DNA of 28,485 nt from positions 1 to 28,485 of the forward strand of contig NZ_MSTI01000171.1 in the NCBI RefSeq assembly GCF_001949125.1, read 5' to 3'. Positions 8,185-18,002 of the stretch are shown here, one piece after another. This DNA comes from Deinococcus marmoris (GTDB lineage Bacteria > Deinococcota > Deinococci > Deinococcales > Deinococcaceae). The position numbers and the translations under genes are program-made. The notes under the pieces are model-generated. The model was not told the origin of the DNA. It searched no databases and saw only the letters and a program-made list of their open reading frames with translations. Position 1 is the stretch's first letter. Each line of letters begins with the position of its first letter.

Positions 8185-9229
8185 AGCCGGGGCAGCGGCG
8201 GGCAGCCTGCCCATCGCGCTGGACGCGGCAGGCGGGGACCACGGCGCGGTGCCCAATGTGGAGGGCGCAGTTCTGGCGGCGCGGGCGGGGGTGAGTGTGC
8301 TGCTGGTGGGTGAGCGGGTGGCCCTGCACGCCGAACTGGGCAAGTTTCCGGGCAGCGCGGCCCTGCCGCTGGAAATCGTGGACGCCAGCGACGTGATCGG
8401 CATGGACGAACACGCCAGCGATGTCCGCAGCCGCACCGGGGCCAGCATCAACGTCTGCACCCGGCTGGTCAAGGAGGGCCGGGCCGCCGCCGCCGTCAGC
8501 ATGGGGCACAGCGGCGCGACGATGGCCTCGGCGCTGCTGACCTTCGGGCGTATCAGGGGGGTGGAGCGCCCGGCCATCCTGACCCACCTGCCCGCGCGCG
8601 GCGGCATGACCACGCTGCTGGACGCGGGGGCCAACGCCGACGTAAAGGCCAGCTACTACGCGCAGTGGGCACGGCTGGCCACGGTGTACCTGAAGGTACT
8701 GGAGGATCAGGATAGCCCCACCGTGGGTCTGCTCTCGATTGGCGAGGAGGACCACAAGGGCAGCGCGCTGGTCATCGAGGCCCACGCCCTGTTGCGCGGG
8801 CTGCACGGTCAGGGCATCAACTTCCACGGCAACGTGGAGGGCCGCGACATCTTCCTGGGGACCACCGATATCGTCGTGACCGACGGCTTTACCGGTAACG
8901 TGGTCCTCAAGCTGGCCGAGGGCGAGGCCAGGGTGATGTTCGGCTGGATACGGGACGCCCTGAACAGTGGCCTGAAGAGCAAGCTGGGCGGCCTGCTGGT
9001 GCGCGGATCGCTGCGCGGGCTGGCCGAGCGCATGGACCCCAGCACCTACGGGGCCAGCATCCTGATCGGGGTAAAGGGCCTGGCCTTCATCGGGCATGGG
9101 GGGGCCAATGCCACTGCCGTCAAGAACGCCCTGCTGCGCGCCTCCCGCGCCCACGAGGGCAGGCTGCTGCCCCGCCTGGAAGTGGCCTTCGGGGAGGGGG
9201 CTGCGCCGCTGGCCGGGACCGAGGGTTAG
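8174..9229 (+). CDS. plsX: Phosphate acyltransferase PlsX
   Basis: The 351-residue protein matches PlsX along its length: PIALDAAGGDHGAVPNVEGA at the start, the central SVSMGHSGA-like segment AVSMGHSGATMASALLTFGRIRGVERPAI, GLLSIGEEDHKGS, FHGNVEGRDI and VVTDGFTGNVVLKLAEG. PlsX makes acyl-phosphate from acyl-ACP for phosphatidic acid synthesis with PlsY at the membrane. In many bacteria it sits beside rpmF and fab genes; here it follows the NYN RNase gene with an 11-nt overlap and no fab gene follows. A strong terminator closes the unit. Confidence 0.95.
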   Translation: MSAEAGAAAGSLPIALDAAGGDHGAVPNVEGAVLAARAGVSVLLVGERVALHAELGKFPGSAALPLEIVDASDVIGMDEHASDVRSRTGASINVCTRLVKEGRAAAAVSMGHSGATMASALLTFGRIRGVERPAILTHLPARGGMTTLLDAGANADVKASYYAQWARLATVYLKVLEDQDSPTVGLLSIGEEDHKGSALVIEAHALLRGLHGQGINFHGNVEGRDIFLGTTDIVVTDGFTGNVVLKLAEGEARVMFGWIRDALNSGLKSKLGGLLVRGSLRGLAERMDPSTYGASILIGVKGLAFIGHGGANATAVKNALLRASRAHEGRLLPRLEVAFGEGAAPLAGTEG

Positions 9230-9248
9230 GGGAGAGGCATAGCTTCGG

Positions 9249-9284
9249 AAAAACGCGCCCTGGCCCTGCTCAGCGCGCGTTTTT
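9249..9284 (+). terminator. Rho-independent terminator after plsX
   Basis: AAAAACGCGC (9249-9258) pairs perfectly with GCGCGTTTTT (9275-9284), with the T-run inside the 3' arm. It lies 20 nt after the plsX stop. Confidence 0.85.
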
Positions 9285-9364
9285 CCTTTCCTACTTCGCC
9301 CGCGCCGCGCCGGACCATAAGGAGTTCGCCTAGCCACACTGCCTCCCCGGTCCCGCCGAGCCGC

Positions 9365-9370
9365 TATCCT
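9365..9370 (+). promoter_or_regulatory. Candidate -10 box of the ATP-grasp cassette
   Basis: TATCCT lies 38 nt before the ATG at 9409, and AAGGGGG at about 9393-9399 is a usable ribosome binding site. This unit therefore seems to have a leader, unlike its neighbours. No clear -35 is visible. Confidence 0.4.
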
Positions 9371-9408
9371 GCGGGCATTCACCAGCACGACACAAGGGGG
9401 ACAGGCGC

Positions 9409-11085
9409 ATGAAATATGAGCCAGGCGAGAGCTTTTTTGACGAGATGTTTGCGGCGGACGGGCAGGTGCGTCCGCACTATCAGGGATTGCAGGAATACAT
9501 CGATTCTCTGGGCGTTCCCGAGTTTCAGCGGCGGCACGGCATGCTGGATCTGGCCTTCCGTAACCAGGGCATCACGTTTACCGTTTACGGCGACTCCAAG
9601 GGCACCGAGCGGACGTTCCCCTTCGATCCGGTCCCGCGCGTCATCCCGGCTTCCGAGTGGGCGCATCTGGAGGCAGGGCTGACCCAGCGCGTCAAGGCGC
9701 TCAACCTCTTCCTGAACGACATTTACGGTGACGCGCAGATTCTCAACGACAACGTCGTCCCTGGCGAACTGGTCTACACCTCGGCCCATTTCCGGCGCGA
9801 GGTCCACGGCGTCACGCCGCCCGGCGGCATCTATACCCACATCGTCGGCAGCGACCTGATCCGCGACGAGAAGGGCGAGTATCTGGTGCTGGAGGACAAC
9901 CTGCGCTCGCCCAGCGGCGTGTCGTACCTGCTGTCCAACCGGGACGCCATGCGCCGCATCTATCCCAAGATGTTCGAGGGCCAGGGCGTGCGCTCGGTGC
10001 AGCATTACGCCACCTCGCTGCTCTCGCTGCTGCAATCGGTCAGCCCGCGCGACAACGGCACGGTCGTGGTTTTAACCCCCGGCATGTACAACAGCGCGTA
10101 CTTTGAACACGCTTATCTGGCGCAGCAGATGGGCGTGGAACTCGTCGAGGGCCGGGACCTGTTCGTGGACGCGGGCCGGGTCTGGATGCGGACCACCGGG
10201 GGGCGGCAGCAGGTGGACGTGATCTACCGCCGCATCGACGACGATTTCATCGACCCGCTGGCCTTCCGCCGCGACAGTGCGCTGGGCGTGGCCGGGCTGA
10301 TCGAGGTCTACCGCCAGGGCCGCGTGGCCATCGCCAACGCCGTGGGAACCGGGGTGGCCGACGATAAAGCCGTTTACGCCTACGTGCCCGACATGATCAA
10401 GTATTACCTGAACGAGGAACCGCTGCTGAACAACGTCCCCACCTTCCTGGGCAGCGACCCGGACCACCTGGAACATATCCTGGCCAACGCCGCCAACATG
10501 GTCATCAAGGCCGTGGGCGAGGCGGGCGGCTACGGCATGCTGATCGGCCCCGCGTCCACCGAGGAAGAGGTGGCGGAATTTCTGGTCAAGGTCAGGGACA
10601 ATCCGCGCGACTTCATTGGGCAGCCGGTGGTGGGTCTGTCGCGCCACCCGACGTTCTACCCCGACAGCGCCGAATTTGAAGGCGCGCACATCGACCTGCG
10701 CCCCTACATTCTGTGCGGCAAGGACGAGGTGACCATCGTGCCGGGCGGCCTGACCCGCGTGGCGCTGCGGCGCGGCAGTCTGGTGGTCAATTCCTCGCAG
10801 GGCGGCGGCAGCAAAGACACCTGGGTGCTGGACCACGACGGCCCGGTGACGCCACAGGGCCAGAGCCAGATGATGCACGGCGACGGCCAGAGCCAGTCCC
10901 AGAGTCAATCTCAGTCCCAGTCCGGTGGCGCTTCGCAGTCGCAGACCCAATCCCAGCCCGAGAGTTCGCCGGGGGGGCATTCGTATCAGCAGGAACTGGA
11001 GAAGGACGTTCTTGAGGACGCCACTCTGGAAGGCTCTGTGCTGGAAGACACCGCGCCGGAAAACTCAGCCGGGGAGGACAAATAA
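9409..11085 (+). CDS. Circularly permuted ATP-grasp protein
   Basis: The 558-residue protein matches the circularly permuted ATP-grasp type 2 family (older DUF404/DUF407): TYTVYGD-like [76 protein letters not shown] [28 protein letters not shown]-like [13 protein letters not shown], and the C-terminal GRPGLSxxPT-like segment followed by [10 protein letters not shown]. These enzymes are predicted to form peptide or amide bonds using ATP; the substrate is unknown. From about residue 480 there is a Q/S-rich low-complexity stretch and an acidic tail not needed for the fold. The TAA overlaps the next ATG (TAATG), so it is coupled to the alpha-E gene. Confidence 0.88.
   Translation: MKYEPGESFFDEMFAADGQVRPHYQGLQEYIDSLGVPEFQRRHGMLDLAFRNQGITFTVYGDSKGTERTFPFDPVPRVIPASEWAHLEAGLTQRVKALNLFLNDIYGDAQILNDNVVPGELVYTSAHFRREVHGVTPPGGIYTHIVGSDLIRDEKGEYLVLEDNLRSPSGVSYLLSNRDAMRRIYPKMFEGQGVRSVQHYATSLLSLLQSVSPRDNGTVVVLTPGMYNSAYFEHAYLAQQMGVELVEGRDLFVDAGRVWMRTTGGRQQVDVIYRRIDDDFIDPLAFRRDSALGVAGLIEVYRQGRVAIANAVGTGVADDKAVYAYVPDMIKYYLNEEPLLNNVPTFLGSDPDHLEHILANAANMVIKAVGEAGGYGMLIGPASTEEEVAEFLVKVRDNPRDFIGQPVVGLSRHPTFYPDSAEFEGAHIDLRPYILCGKDEVTIVPGGLTRVALRRGSLVVNSSQGGGSKDTWVLDHDGPVTPQGQSQMMHGDGQSQSQSQSQSQSGGASQSQTQSQPESSPGGHSYQQELEKDVLEDATLEGSVLEDTAPENSAGEDK
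10888..10926 (+). repeat. CAGTCN-type hexanucleotide repeat coding for (Gln-Ser)n
   Basis: A run of alternating CAG/CAA and TCC/AGC/AGT/TCT codons encodes about six Gln-Ser pairs in the tail of the ATP-grasp protein, and a shorter second patch (SQSQTQSQ) follows. The mixed codon use for serine means it is a protein-level repeat as well as a DNA one. Confidence 0.7.
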
Positions 11086-12041
11086 TGCTGCTGTTATCCC
11101 GACTGGCCGAGAACCTGTTCTGGATCGGGCGTTACGTGGAGCGCGCCGAGAACACCGCCCGCCTGCTGAACGTCAACTATTACGCTGGCCTGGAAATCTC
11201 GGGCCGCGCCCGCGAGTACTGGACGCCGCTGCTGGAACTGACGGGCGGCGAGGCGCAACTGCGCGCCAAGTATGGACGCCTGGATGCTCGCAGCGTCAGC
11301 TCGTGGATGGCTTTTGACCGTGACAATCCCTCCAGCATCGCCAGCAGTCTGGCCCACGCCCGCGAGAACGCCCGTGGCCTGCGGGACCGCCTGCCCAGCG
11401 AGATGTGGGAATCACTGAACCGCAGTTACCTGACGCTGTGCTTCGAGAATGTGGACGTGCTGGACCGCGACGGCCTGTTCGAATACTGCACCGCCGCGCG
11501 TGACGCCTCGCAGTTCTTTTTCGGGATCGCGTTTGCCACCCTGCCGCGCGACGAGGGCTGGTCCTTCATGCGCGCCGGGCAGATGCTGGAACGCGGCGAC
11601 AACACCCTGCGCGTGCTGCAAAGCCGCTTCAAGGACGCCGACGCGCTGGCCGCACGCGGCGATCCGGCGGGCCGCGCCTTGCAGGACCAGCGCTGGGTCA
11701 GCACCCTCAAGGGGGCCAGCGCCAACGAGGCGTACCGCAAGAGTGTCCATACCGGGATCACGCCCATGCGCGTGACGGATTTCCTGCTGCTGGACGAGTA
11801 TTTTCCGCGCAGCGCGCGTTACAGCGCCATGAATCTCAGCGAGGCGCTGGAGCAGATCGACCGGCATCACCCCGGCGCACACCCGGAGATTCTGCGGCTG
11901 TCGCGCTGGCTGGTGGCCCGGCTGCAATACGCCCGCGTCCACGACATTATCGAGAAGGAAGATCCGGGCCTCGAGACCCTGGTGCAGGACTTCAACCGGG
12001 TCGGCGCGGCCATCACTGCGGCCTATTTCGAGGAGGAATGA
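11085..12041 (+). CDS. Alpha-E domain protein (DUF403)
   Basis: The 318-residue all-helical protein begins [32 protein letters not shown], the hallmark of the alpha-E family, and contains further charged helices with R/E pairs (FMRAGQMLERGDNTLRVLQSRF; ALEQIDRHHPG). Alpha-E proteins are almost always encoded beside a circularly permuted ATP-grasp and a transglutaminase-like protein, as here, and are thought to assist that peptide-modifying system. The catalytic role is unknown. The start overlaps the upstream stop by one base. Its TGA stop is also the target duplication of the MITE that follows. Confidence 0.88.
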   Translation: MLLLSRLAENLFWIGRYVERAENTARLLNVNYYAGLEISGRAREYWTPLLELTGGEAQLRAKYGRLDARSVSSWMAFDRDNPSSIASSLAHARENARGLRDRLPSEMWESLNRSYLTLCFENVDVLDRDGLFEYCTAARDASQFFFGIAFATLPRDEGWSFMRAGQMLERGDNTLRVLQSRFKDADALAARGDPAGRALQDQRWVSTLKGASANEAYRKSVHTGITPMRVTDFLLLDEYFPRSARYSAMNLSEALEQIDRHHPGAHPEILRLSRWLVARLQYARVHDIIEKEDPGLETLVQDFNRVGAAITAAYFEEE

Positions 12042-12214
12042 TACGGGTTCCGTCTGTTTCATGCAGAAATCGGGACAGCGCCGATTCCTGCACTCCACGC
12101 CCGGAACCCGTTTTTCTCCTTCTCACTGTCTTGTCCAGAGCAGCGCCCATGAGGACGCTTGGACGCCCGTTCGGATTTCCAGGTGTTTCCAACACCTTTC
12201 AATCGGAGTTTGTA
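12042..12214 (+). mobile_element. MITE-like repeat, copy A (173 bp)
   Basis: The left end TACGGGTTCCG and right end CGGAGTTTGTA are imperfect terminal inverted repeats, flanked by TGA at 12039-12041 and again at 12215-12217 as a 3-bp TNA duplication. The left TGA is the stop codon of the alpha-E gene. A 30-bp block (12091-12120) is identical to 23253-23282 in copy B, and the whole left and right parts align. It is about 40 bp longer than copy B because of a different middle segment. It encodes no protein. ACGGGTTCCG (12043-12052) pairs perfectly with CGGAACCCGT (12102-12111) before TTTTT, so it can act as a terminator. Confidence 0.8.
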
Positions 12215-12324
12215 TGAGGCGGCCTCTGCGGCTCCTCGTCCCCGATTCGTCTGCCCTGCGCCACATTCGCCTTCCCGTGGCATGTCAGACTGCCCGGCAG
12301 AACCGCTAGAGGGTTCCCCCACTT

Positions 12325-13149
12325 ATGCGTTGCGAAATCCGGCACACCACCGAGTACCACTACCCCAAGCCCGCCTGGAACTCGTTTAACCAGGTCAGGC
12401 TGCATCCTTCCAACGAGACGCGCCAGAGCGTGCGGCTGTTTCACCTGAACGTGACCCCCGACGCCGAGATCACCTCGCACAAGGACTACTTCGGGGCCAT
12501 CGTCCACCACGTCCACGTCCACGAACACCACCGCCATCTGCTGATCGAGGCGCAGGCGATTGTGGATACGCACGCCGTCACGCTGCCCATTTCCACACCG
12601 TTCAGCGAACTGCGGCCCGAGCGTGGGCGCAACTCCGAATTTCTGGTCCCCAGCCCGCGCGTTCCCAGTGGCAGATGGCCCGAGTTGTTCGGCGTGGCCC
12701 GCCCTGGCCCTGGCGACGATCTGCCCGAATTTCTGCTGGAACTGACCAGTCACCTGCGCCGCCGTTTCACCTACGATCCCAGCGCCACCGACGTGCGGAC
12801 CCCGCTGGCCGAGTTCGCGCAGACCGGGCATGGCGTGTGCCAGGACTTCACGCACGCCATGCTGGGCATCACCCGGCAATTGGGGATTCCGGCCCGCTAC
12901 GTCAGCGGCTACCTGTACAGCGGCGGCGAGATGCGCGGCGCAGAGGCCACCCACGCCTGGGTGGAGTGCCTGATTCCCGGTTACGGCTGGCTGGGCTATG
13001 ACCCCACCAACGACTGTCTGGCGCTGGAAAAACACATCAAGATCGGCCACGGGCGCGAATACAGCGACGTTTCCCCGGTGCGCGGCACCTATTTCGGCGG
13101 TGGCCAGGGCACGTTGGAAGTAGCGGTGCATGTCTACGCCGATCAGTAA
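12325..13149 (+). CDS. Transglutaminase-like family protein
   Basis: The 274-residue protein has an N-terminal beta-rich domain (MRCEIRHTTEYHYPKPAWNSFNQVRLHP, about 1-95; Bact_transglu_N type) and a papain-like transglutaminase core with the catalytic triad Cys in GVCQDFTH, His in ATHAWVEC and Asp in LGYDPTND. Such proteins act as peptidases or amide-forming enzymes. It is the third member of the ATP-grasp/alpha-E/transglutaminase cassette, and so a likely partner that trims or attaches the peptide. It is separated from the other two by the MITE and 110 nt, and no clear promoter was found upstream, so the repeat may have changed its expression. Confidence 0.9.
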   Translation: MRCEIRHTTEYHYPKPAWNSFNQVRLHPSNETRQSVRLFHLNVTPDAEITSHKDYFGAIVHHVHVHEHHRHLLIEAQAIVDTHAVTLPISTPFSELRPERGRNSEFLVPSPRVPSGRWPELFGVARPGPGDDLPEFLLELTSHLRRRFTYDPSATDVRTPLAEFAQTGHGVCQDFTHAMLGITRQLGIPARYVSGYLYSGGEMRGAEATHAWVECLIPGYGWLGYDPTNDCLALEKHIKIGHGREYSDVSPVRGTYFGGGQGTLEVAVHVYADQ

Positions 13150-13191
13150 AGCGGCTCAGTCAATCGGGAGAGGGACGGCAAAAGAAGGGCA

Positions 13192-13214
13192 GGCGAGGCT
13201 GGTATGGCCTCGCC
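13192..13214. terminator. Possible terminator hairpin between convergent genes
   Basis: GGCGAGGC (13192-13199) pairs with GCCTCGCC (13207-13214). The T-content after it is low on the plus strand and moderate (CTTCTTTT) on the minus strand. It lies between the converging transglutaminase-like and YIP1 genes. Confidence 0.45.
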
Positions 13215-13239
13215 CGCTCCTTTGTGGTGCCTGGCAGAT

Positions 13240-13833
13240 TTAGCCGCCCGACGCGATCCGGCCCACCACGAACAGCCCGCCAAGCACGGCCCCGACGGCG
13301 AAATTGGCAATCCCGGCCAGGACCAGCGTGGCAATCGCGGGCACCTGTTCGCGCAGGTTCATGCTGCTCTGCACGGCCAGATAGCCGAAGTAGATCATCA
13401 CCAGACCGATCACGAAGGACACCAGCCAGCCCAGGATGGGAATGATCCCGATAATGGTGCTGATGATGGTCAGGGGCACGAAGAACAGCGCGAAGGTGTA
13501 GGCCACCTCCGGGTAGGTGCCGGTGCCCTTGAACAGGCTGCCGCCGATCAGGTAGACGGCCCCGGTGAAGATCAGGAACTGAATGGGAATGGTGATCAGC
13601 CGAGAGAAGAACTGCCCGAAAAAGGTCACATCTGCGTGGAAGAACGAGAATAGGGCGGCGATGACTGCCGATACGGCTGCCGCCACCAGCACGTAGATAA
13701 AGGCACTCTGAAGGCCGCCGCGCTTCTCGTAGCGCTCGAAGGTCGCCACGCTGGGCTGGGTGATCACGGCAGTACTCTGCGCGAACATGTCCTGAAGGCT
13801 GACTTCAGGGCCGGAGGTGACAGGGCTTCTCAT
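13240..13833 (-). CDS. YIP1-family membrane protein
   Basis: The 197-residue protein has a soluble N-terminus of about 45 residues and then five hydrophobic segments (for example [72 protein letters not shown] and [25 protein letters not shown]), with the Yip1-type loop between them. The function of bacterial YIP1 proteins is unknown; a role in the membrane or envelope is likely. It has a leaderless-type TACTGT box 5 nt upstream of the ATG and is divergent from the SDR gene. Confidence 0.8.
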   Translation of the reverse strand: MRSPVTSGPEVSLQDMFAQSTAVITQPSVATFERYEKRGGLQSAFIYVLVAAAVSAVIAALFSFFHADVTFFGQFFSRLITIPIQFLIFTGAVYLIGGSLFKGTGTYPEVAYTFALFFVPLTIISTIIGIIPILGWLVSFVIGLVMIYFGYLAVQSSMNLREQVPAIATLVLAGIANFAVGAVLGGLFVVGRIASGG

Positions 13834-13838
13834 GCCCT

Positions 13839-13844
13839 ACAGTA
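13839..13844 (-). promoter_or_regulatory. -10 box of a leaderless promoter (YIP1 gene)
   Basis: TACTGT on the minus strand ends 5 nt before the ATG at 13833, with no room for a ribosome binding site. Confidence 0.5.
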
Positions 13845-13926
13845 CGCGTCCCGTGTCATGCGCGTTGCCTTTATCAAATCTTTATTTTCTGCCGTTTCAG
13901 CGTCCGTGCGGCACGAGAGAGTTCTC

Positions 13927-13943
13927 TGAGACGCGGCGTCTCA
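13927..13943. promoter_or_regulatory. Perfect 17-bp inverted repeat, candidate operator of the SDR gene
   Basis: TGAGACGC-G-GCGTCTCA is a perfect palindrome with 8-bp arms and a single central base. It covers the expected -35 position of the SDR promoter (13934-13939 for the -10 box at 13957) and lies in the 135-bp divergent gap. The size and symmetry suit a dimeric repressor; which one is unknown. Confidence 0.45.
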
Positions 13944-13956
13944 CGGTCCTGCCCCT

Positions 13957-13962
13957 TACCTT
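13957..13962 (+). promoter_or_regulatory. -10 box of a leaderless promoter (SDR gene)
   Basis: TACCTT ends 6 nt before the ATG at 13969. A GGAGG at 13963-13967 lies between but only one base before the ATG, so it is unlikely to be used as a ribosome binding site. Confidence 0.45.
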
Positions 13963-13968
13963 GGAGGC

Positions 13969-14772
13969 ATGACCATCCCAACGTCCACCGCTCTGATCAC
14001 CGGGGCCAGCAGCGGCATCGGCAAAGCGATTGCCCGGCAATTGGCCGCCCACGGGGCCAACCTGATTCTTGTGGCCCGCAATGAGCGCAAACTGCAAGCG
14101 CTGGCTGAAGATCTGACGCGCCAGTACGGAATTCGCGCCCAGGTGATCGCCACTGATCTCTCTCATCCTGACGCTGGGAAACTGCTCCAGGACGAGCTGG
14201 CGGTGCGTGGCCTGCACGTCGATCTGCTGGTCAACAACGCCGGATTCGGCGGCTTCAGCGAGTTTGCCCGCCAGGATCAGGCTGAAATTGGCGAGATGAT
14301 CGCGGTGAACGTGACGGCGCTGACCGATCTGACCCGCCGCTTTCTGCCCACCATGCTGGAGCGGGGGCGGGGCCGGGTGCTGAATGTCGCCAGCACGGCG
14401 GGCTTCATTCCCGGTCCCCTGATGGCGGTGTATTACGCCACCAAAGCCTATGTCCTGTCCTTCAGCGAGGCCGTGAACGAGGAGTTGCGTGGCAGCGGTC
14501 TGAGCGTCACGGCGCTGTGCCCCGGCCCTGTGGATACCGGGTTTCAGGACGCGGCCACGCTGAACGAGAGCAAGTTGATGACTGGCGTGACCCGGCTTGC
14601 GATGCTGGACGTGGAGACGGTGGCCCGCATCGGGGTAGAGGCCATGCTGCGCGGTCAGGGGGTGGCGGTGGCCGGACTCGCCAACAAGGTTCAGGTCTCG
14701 GCCTTCCGGCTGTTGCCGCGCGCCGCCGCCGCCCGGATCATCGCGGGAGTGCAGGCGCGTCGGGAGGAATAG
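13969..14772 (+). CDS. Short-chain dehydrogenase/reductase
   Basis: The 267-residue protein is a classical SDR: NAD(P)-binding TGASSGIG (11-18), NNAG (89-92), and the catalytic S142, Y155 and K159 (YATK). The arginine pair after the second strand (VARNERKL) suggests NADP(H). The closest general type is the DltE/YqjQ-like group of membrane-associated or cytoplasmic reductases; the substrate is unknown. It stands alone, divergent from the YIP1 gene and 79 nt upstream of era. Confidence 0.88.
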   Translation: MTIPTSTALITGASSGIGKAIARQLAAHGANLILVARNERKLQALAEDLTRQYGIRAQVIATDLSHPDAGKLLQDELAVRGLHVDLLVNNAGFGGFSEFARQDQAEIGEMIAVNVTALTDLTRRFLPTMLERGRGRVLNVASTAGFIPGPLMAVYYATKAYVLSFSEAVNEELRGSGLSVTALCPGPVDTGFQDAATLNESKLMTGVTRLAMLDVETVARIGVEAMLRGQGVAVAGLANKVQVSAFRLLPRAAAARIIAGVQARREE

Positions 14773-14851
14773 GCCCGCTCCATTCGGCTGAGGCTCCTGT
14801 TCTGGCTCCGACTTCCTTTTGCCCGCGCTTCGGCGTGAGACAATGCAGCCG

Positions 14852-15847
14852 ATGACTGATTCTTTCTTTCCACCCGATCCAGTCGAGGACGGCCCGAACG
14901 CTGCCTCGCACGATGCCACCTCCCCCAGCTTTGCCGGAACCAGCCCCGAGGGTGAACAGACCCACTCCGGGTTCGTGGCGATTGTCGGCAAGCCCAACGT
15001 GGGCAAAAGCACGCTGCTCAACTCGTTCCTGAACACCAAAGTCGCGCCCACCAGCCCGCGCCCGCAGACCACCCGGCGCGGCGTGCGCGGCATCTTCACC
15101 ACCGACACGCAGCAGATCGTTTTCGTGGATACCCCCGGCCTGCATAAAGCCAAAGACGCGCTGGGCAAGTACATGAACCACGAGGTCCACAGCGCCCTGA
15201 GCGACGTGGACGCCATTCTGTGGGTGGTGGACCTGCGCCACCCGCCCGGCGACGAGGACCGACTGGTGGCCCGCCAGATTCGTGACCTGCCCAAGCCGCT
15301 GTTCATGGTGGGCAACAAATTGGACGTGTCCAAATACCCGGACGAGGCCATGAAGCTCTACCGTGCCCTGCTGGAAGGCCGCACCGCCCAGACTGGCGAG
15401 ATTGCCCTGAGCGCTCAGAACCAGCCGGAAGCGGTGGCCATCCTGCGCGAGCAGATTCTGGAAGTGCTGCCCGAAAACCCCTTCTTTTATCCACGCGGCG
15501 CGGCCAGTGACCAGACCCGCGAGATGTGGGCCTCCGAGATCATCCGCGAGGAAGCCATGAAGAAGCTGCGCGACGAGCTGCCCTACGCGGTGGCCACCCG
15601 CGTCAACCGCTGGACCGAGCGCGAGGATGGTCTGCAACGTATTGAGGGTGAGATCATCGTGGAGAAGAACGCCCACAAAGGGATGGTCATCGGTGCGGGC
15701 GGCAAGCAACTGCGTGAGATCGGTCAGGCGGCCCGCAAGCAACTGGAAATCTTCCTCAACCGCAAGGTCTTTCTGGGTCTGGAAGTCATCGTAATCAACG
15801 GCTGGCGCGAGGACCCCGAGGCTCTGCGGGAGCTTGGGTACGAGTAA
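14852..15847 (+). CDS. era: GTPase Era
   Basis: The 331-residue protein has the Era G domain: G1 GKPNVGKS (about 46-53), G2 T in [10 protein letters not shown]3 DTPG (93-96), G4 NKLD (155-158), followed by a C-terminal KH domain with [13 protein letters not shown]. Era binds the 3' end of 16S rRNA and promotes 30S maturation. A 40-residue acidic, disordered N-terminal extension precedes the G domain, unlike E. coli Era. The start is uncertain: ATG 14843 would add MQP. GACAAT (four of six -10 matches) ends 7 nt before 14852. It is convergent with recA. Confidence 0.93.
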   Translation: MTDSFFPPDPVEDGPNAASHDATSPSFAGTSPEGEQTHSGFVAIVGKPNVGKSTLLNSFLNTKVAPTSPRPQTTRRGVRGIFTTDTQQIVFVDTPGLHKAKDALGKYMNHEVHSALSDVDAILWVVDLRHPPGDEDRLVARQIRDLPKPLFMVGNKLDVSKYPDEAMKLYRALLEGRTAQTGEIALSAQNQPEAVAILREQILEVLPENPFFYPRGAASDQTREMWASEIIREEAMKKLRDELPYAVATRVNRWTEREDGLQRIEGEIIVEKNAHKGMVIGAGGKQLREIGQAARKQLEIFLNRKVFLGLEVIVINGWREDPEALRELGYE

Positions 15848-15934
15848 CCGCCGCCCGAACTCCTGCCCAGTGTGGGAGTGGGATCACGGCGCAAGCCCAA
15901 AACCCGGCACCTGACAAGCTCTGCCCACCAGCAC

Positions 15935-15974
15935 AAAAGACGCCCCGGCCTTAAATTTGGCCGGGGCGTCTTTG
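15935..15974. terminator. Strong bidirectional terminator between era and recA
   Basis: AGACGCCCCGGCC (15938-15950) pairs perfectly with GGCCGGGGCGTCT (15959-15971), a 13-bp stem with an 8-nt TTAAATTT loop. A-run 15935-15938 and T-run 15971-15973 flank it, so it works on both strands. Confidence 0.92.
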
Positions 15975-15984
15975 TCTTTCCCTC

Positions 15985-17998
<2,014 letters not shown>

Positions 17999-18002
<4 letters not shown>

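Noticed and set aside
7090..8634. Minus-strand open frame of 514 codons across DUF309, NYN and plsX
   Set aside because: It is antisense to three well-supported genes, its translation is Ala/Arg/Pro-rich without motifs, and long antisense frames are common in GC-rich DNA.
7862..9388. Minus-strand open frame of 508 codons opposite plsX
   Set aside because: Low-complexity translation with no recognisable domain, wholly antisense to plsX and the terminator region.
12042..12214. MITE as a relative of the IS at the window edges
   Set aside because: Both use TNA-type targets, but the ends differ (TACGGRTTCCG versus GAGCGYGTTTATAAAGG), so the MITE was mobilised by another element.
13897..15742. 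Long minus-strand open frames opposite the SDR and era genes
   Set aside because: They are shadows of genes whose catalytic motifs are clear on the plus strand.
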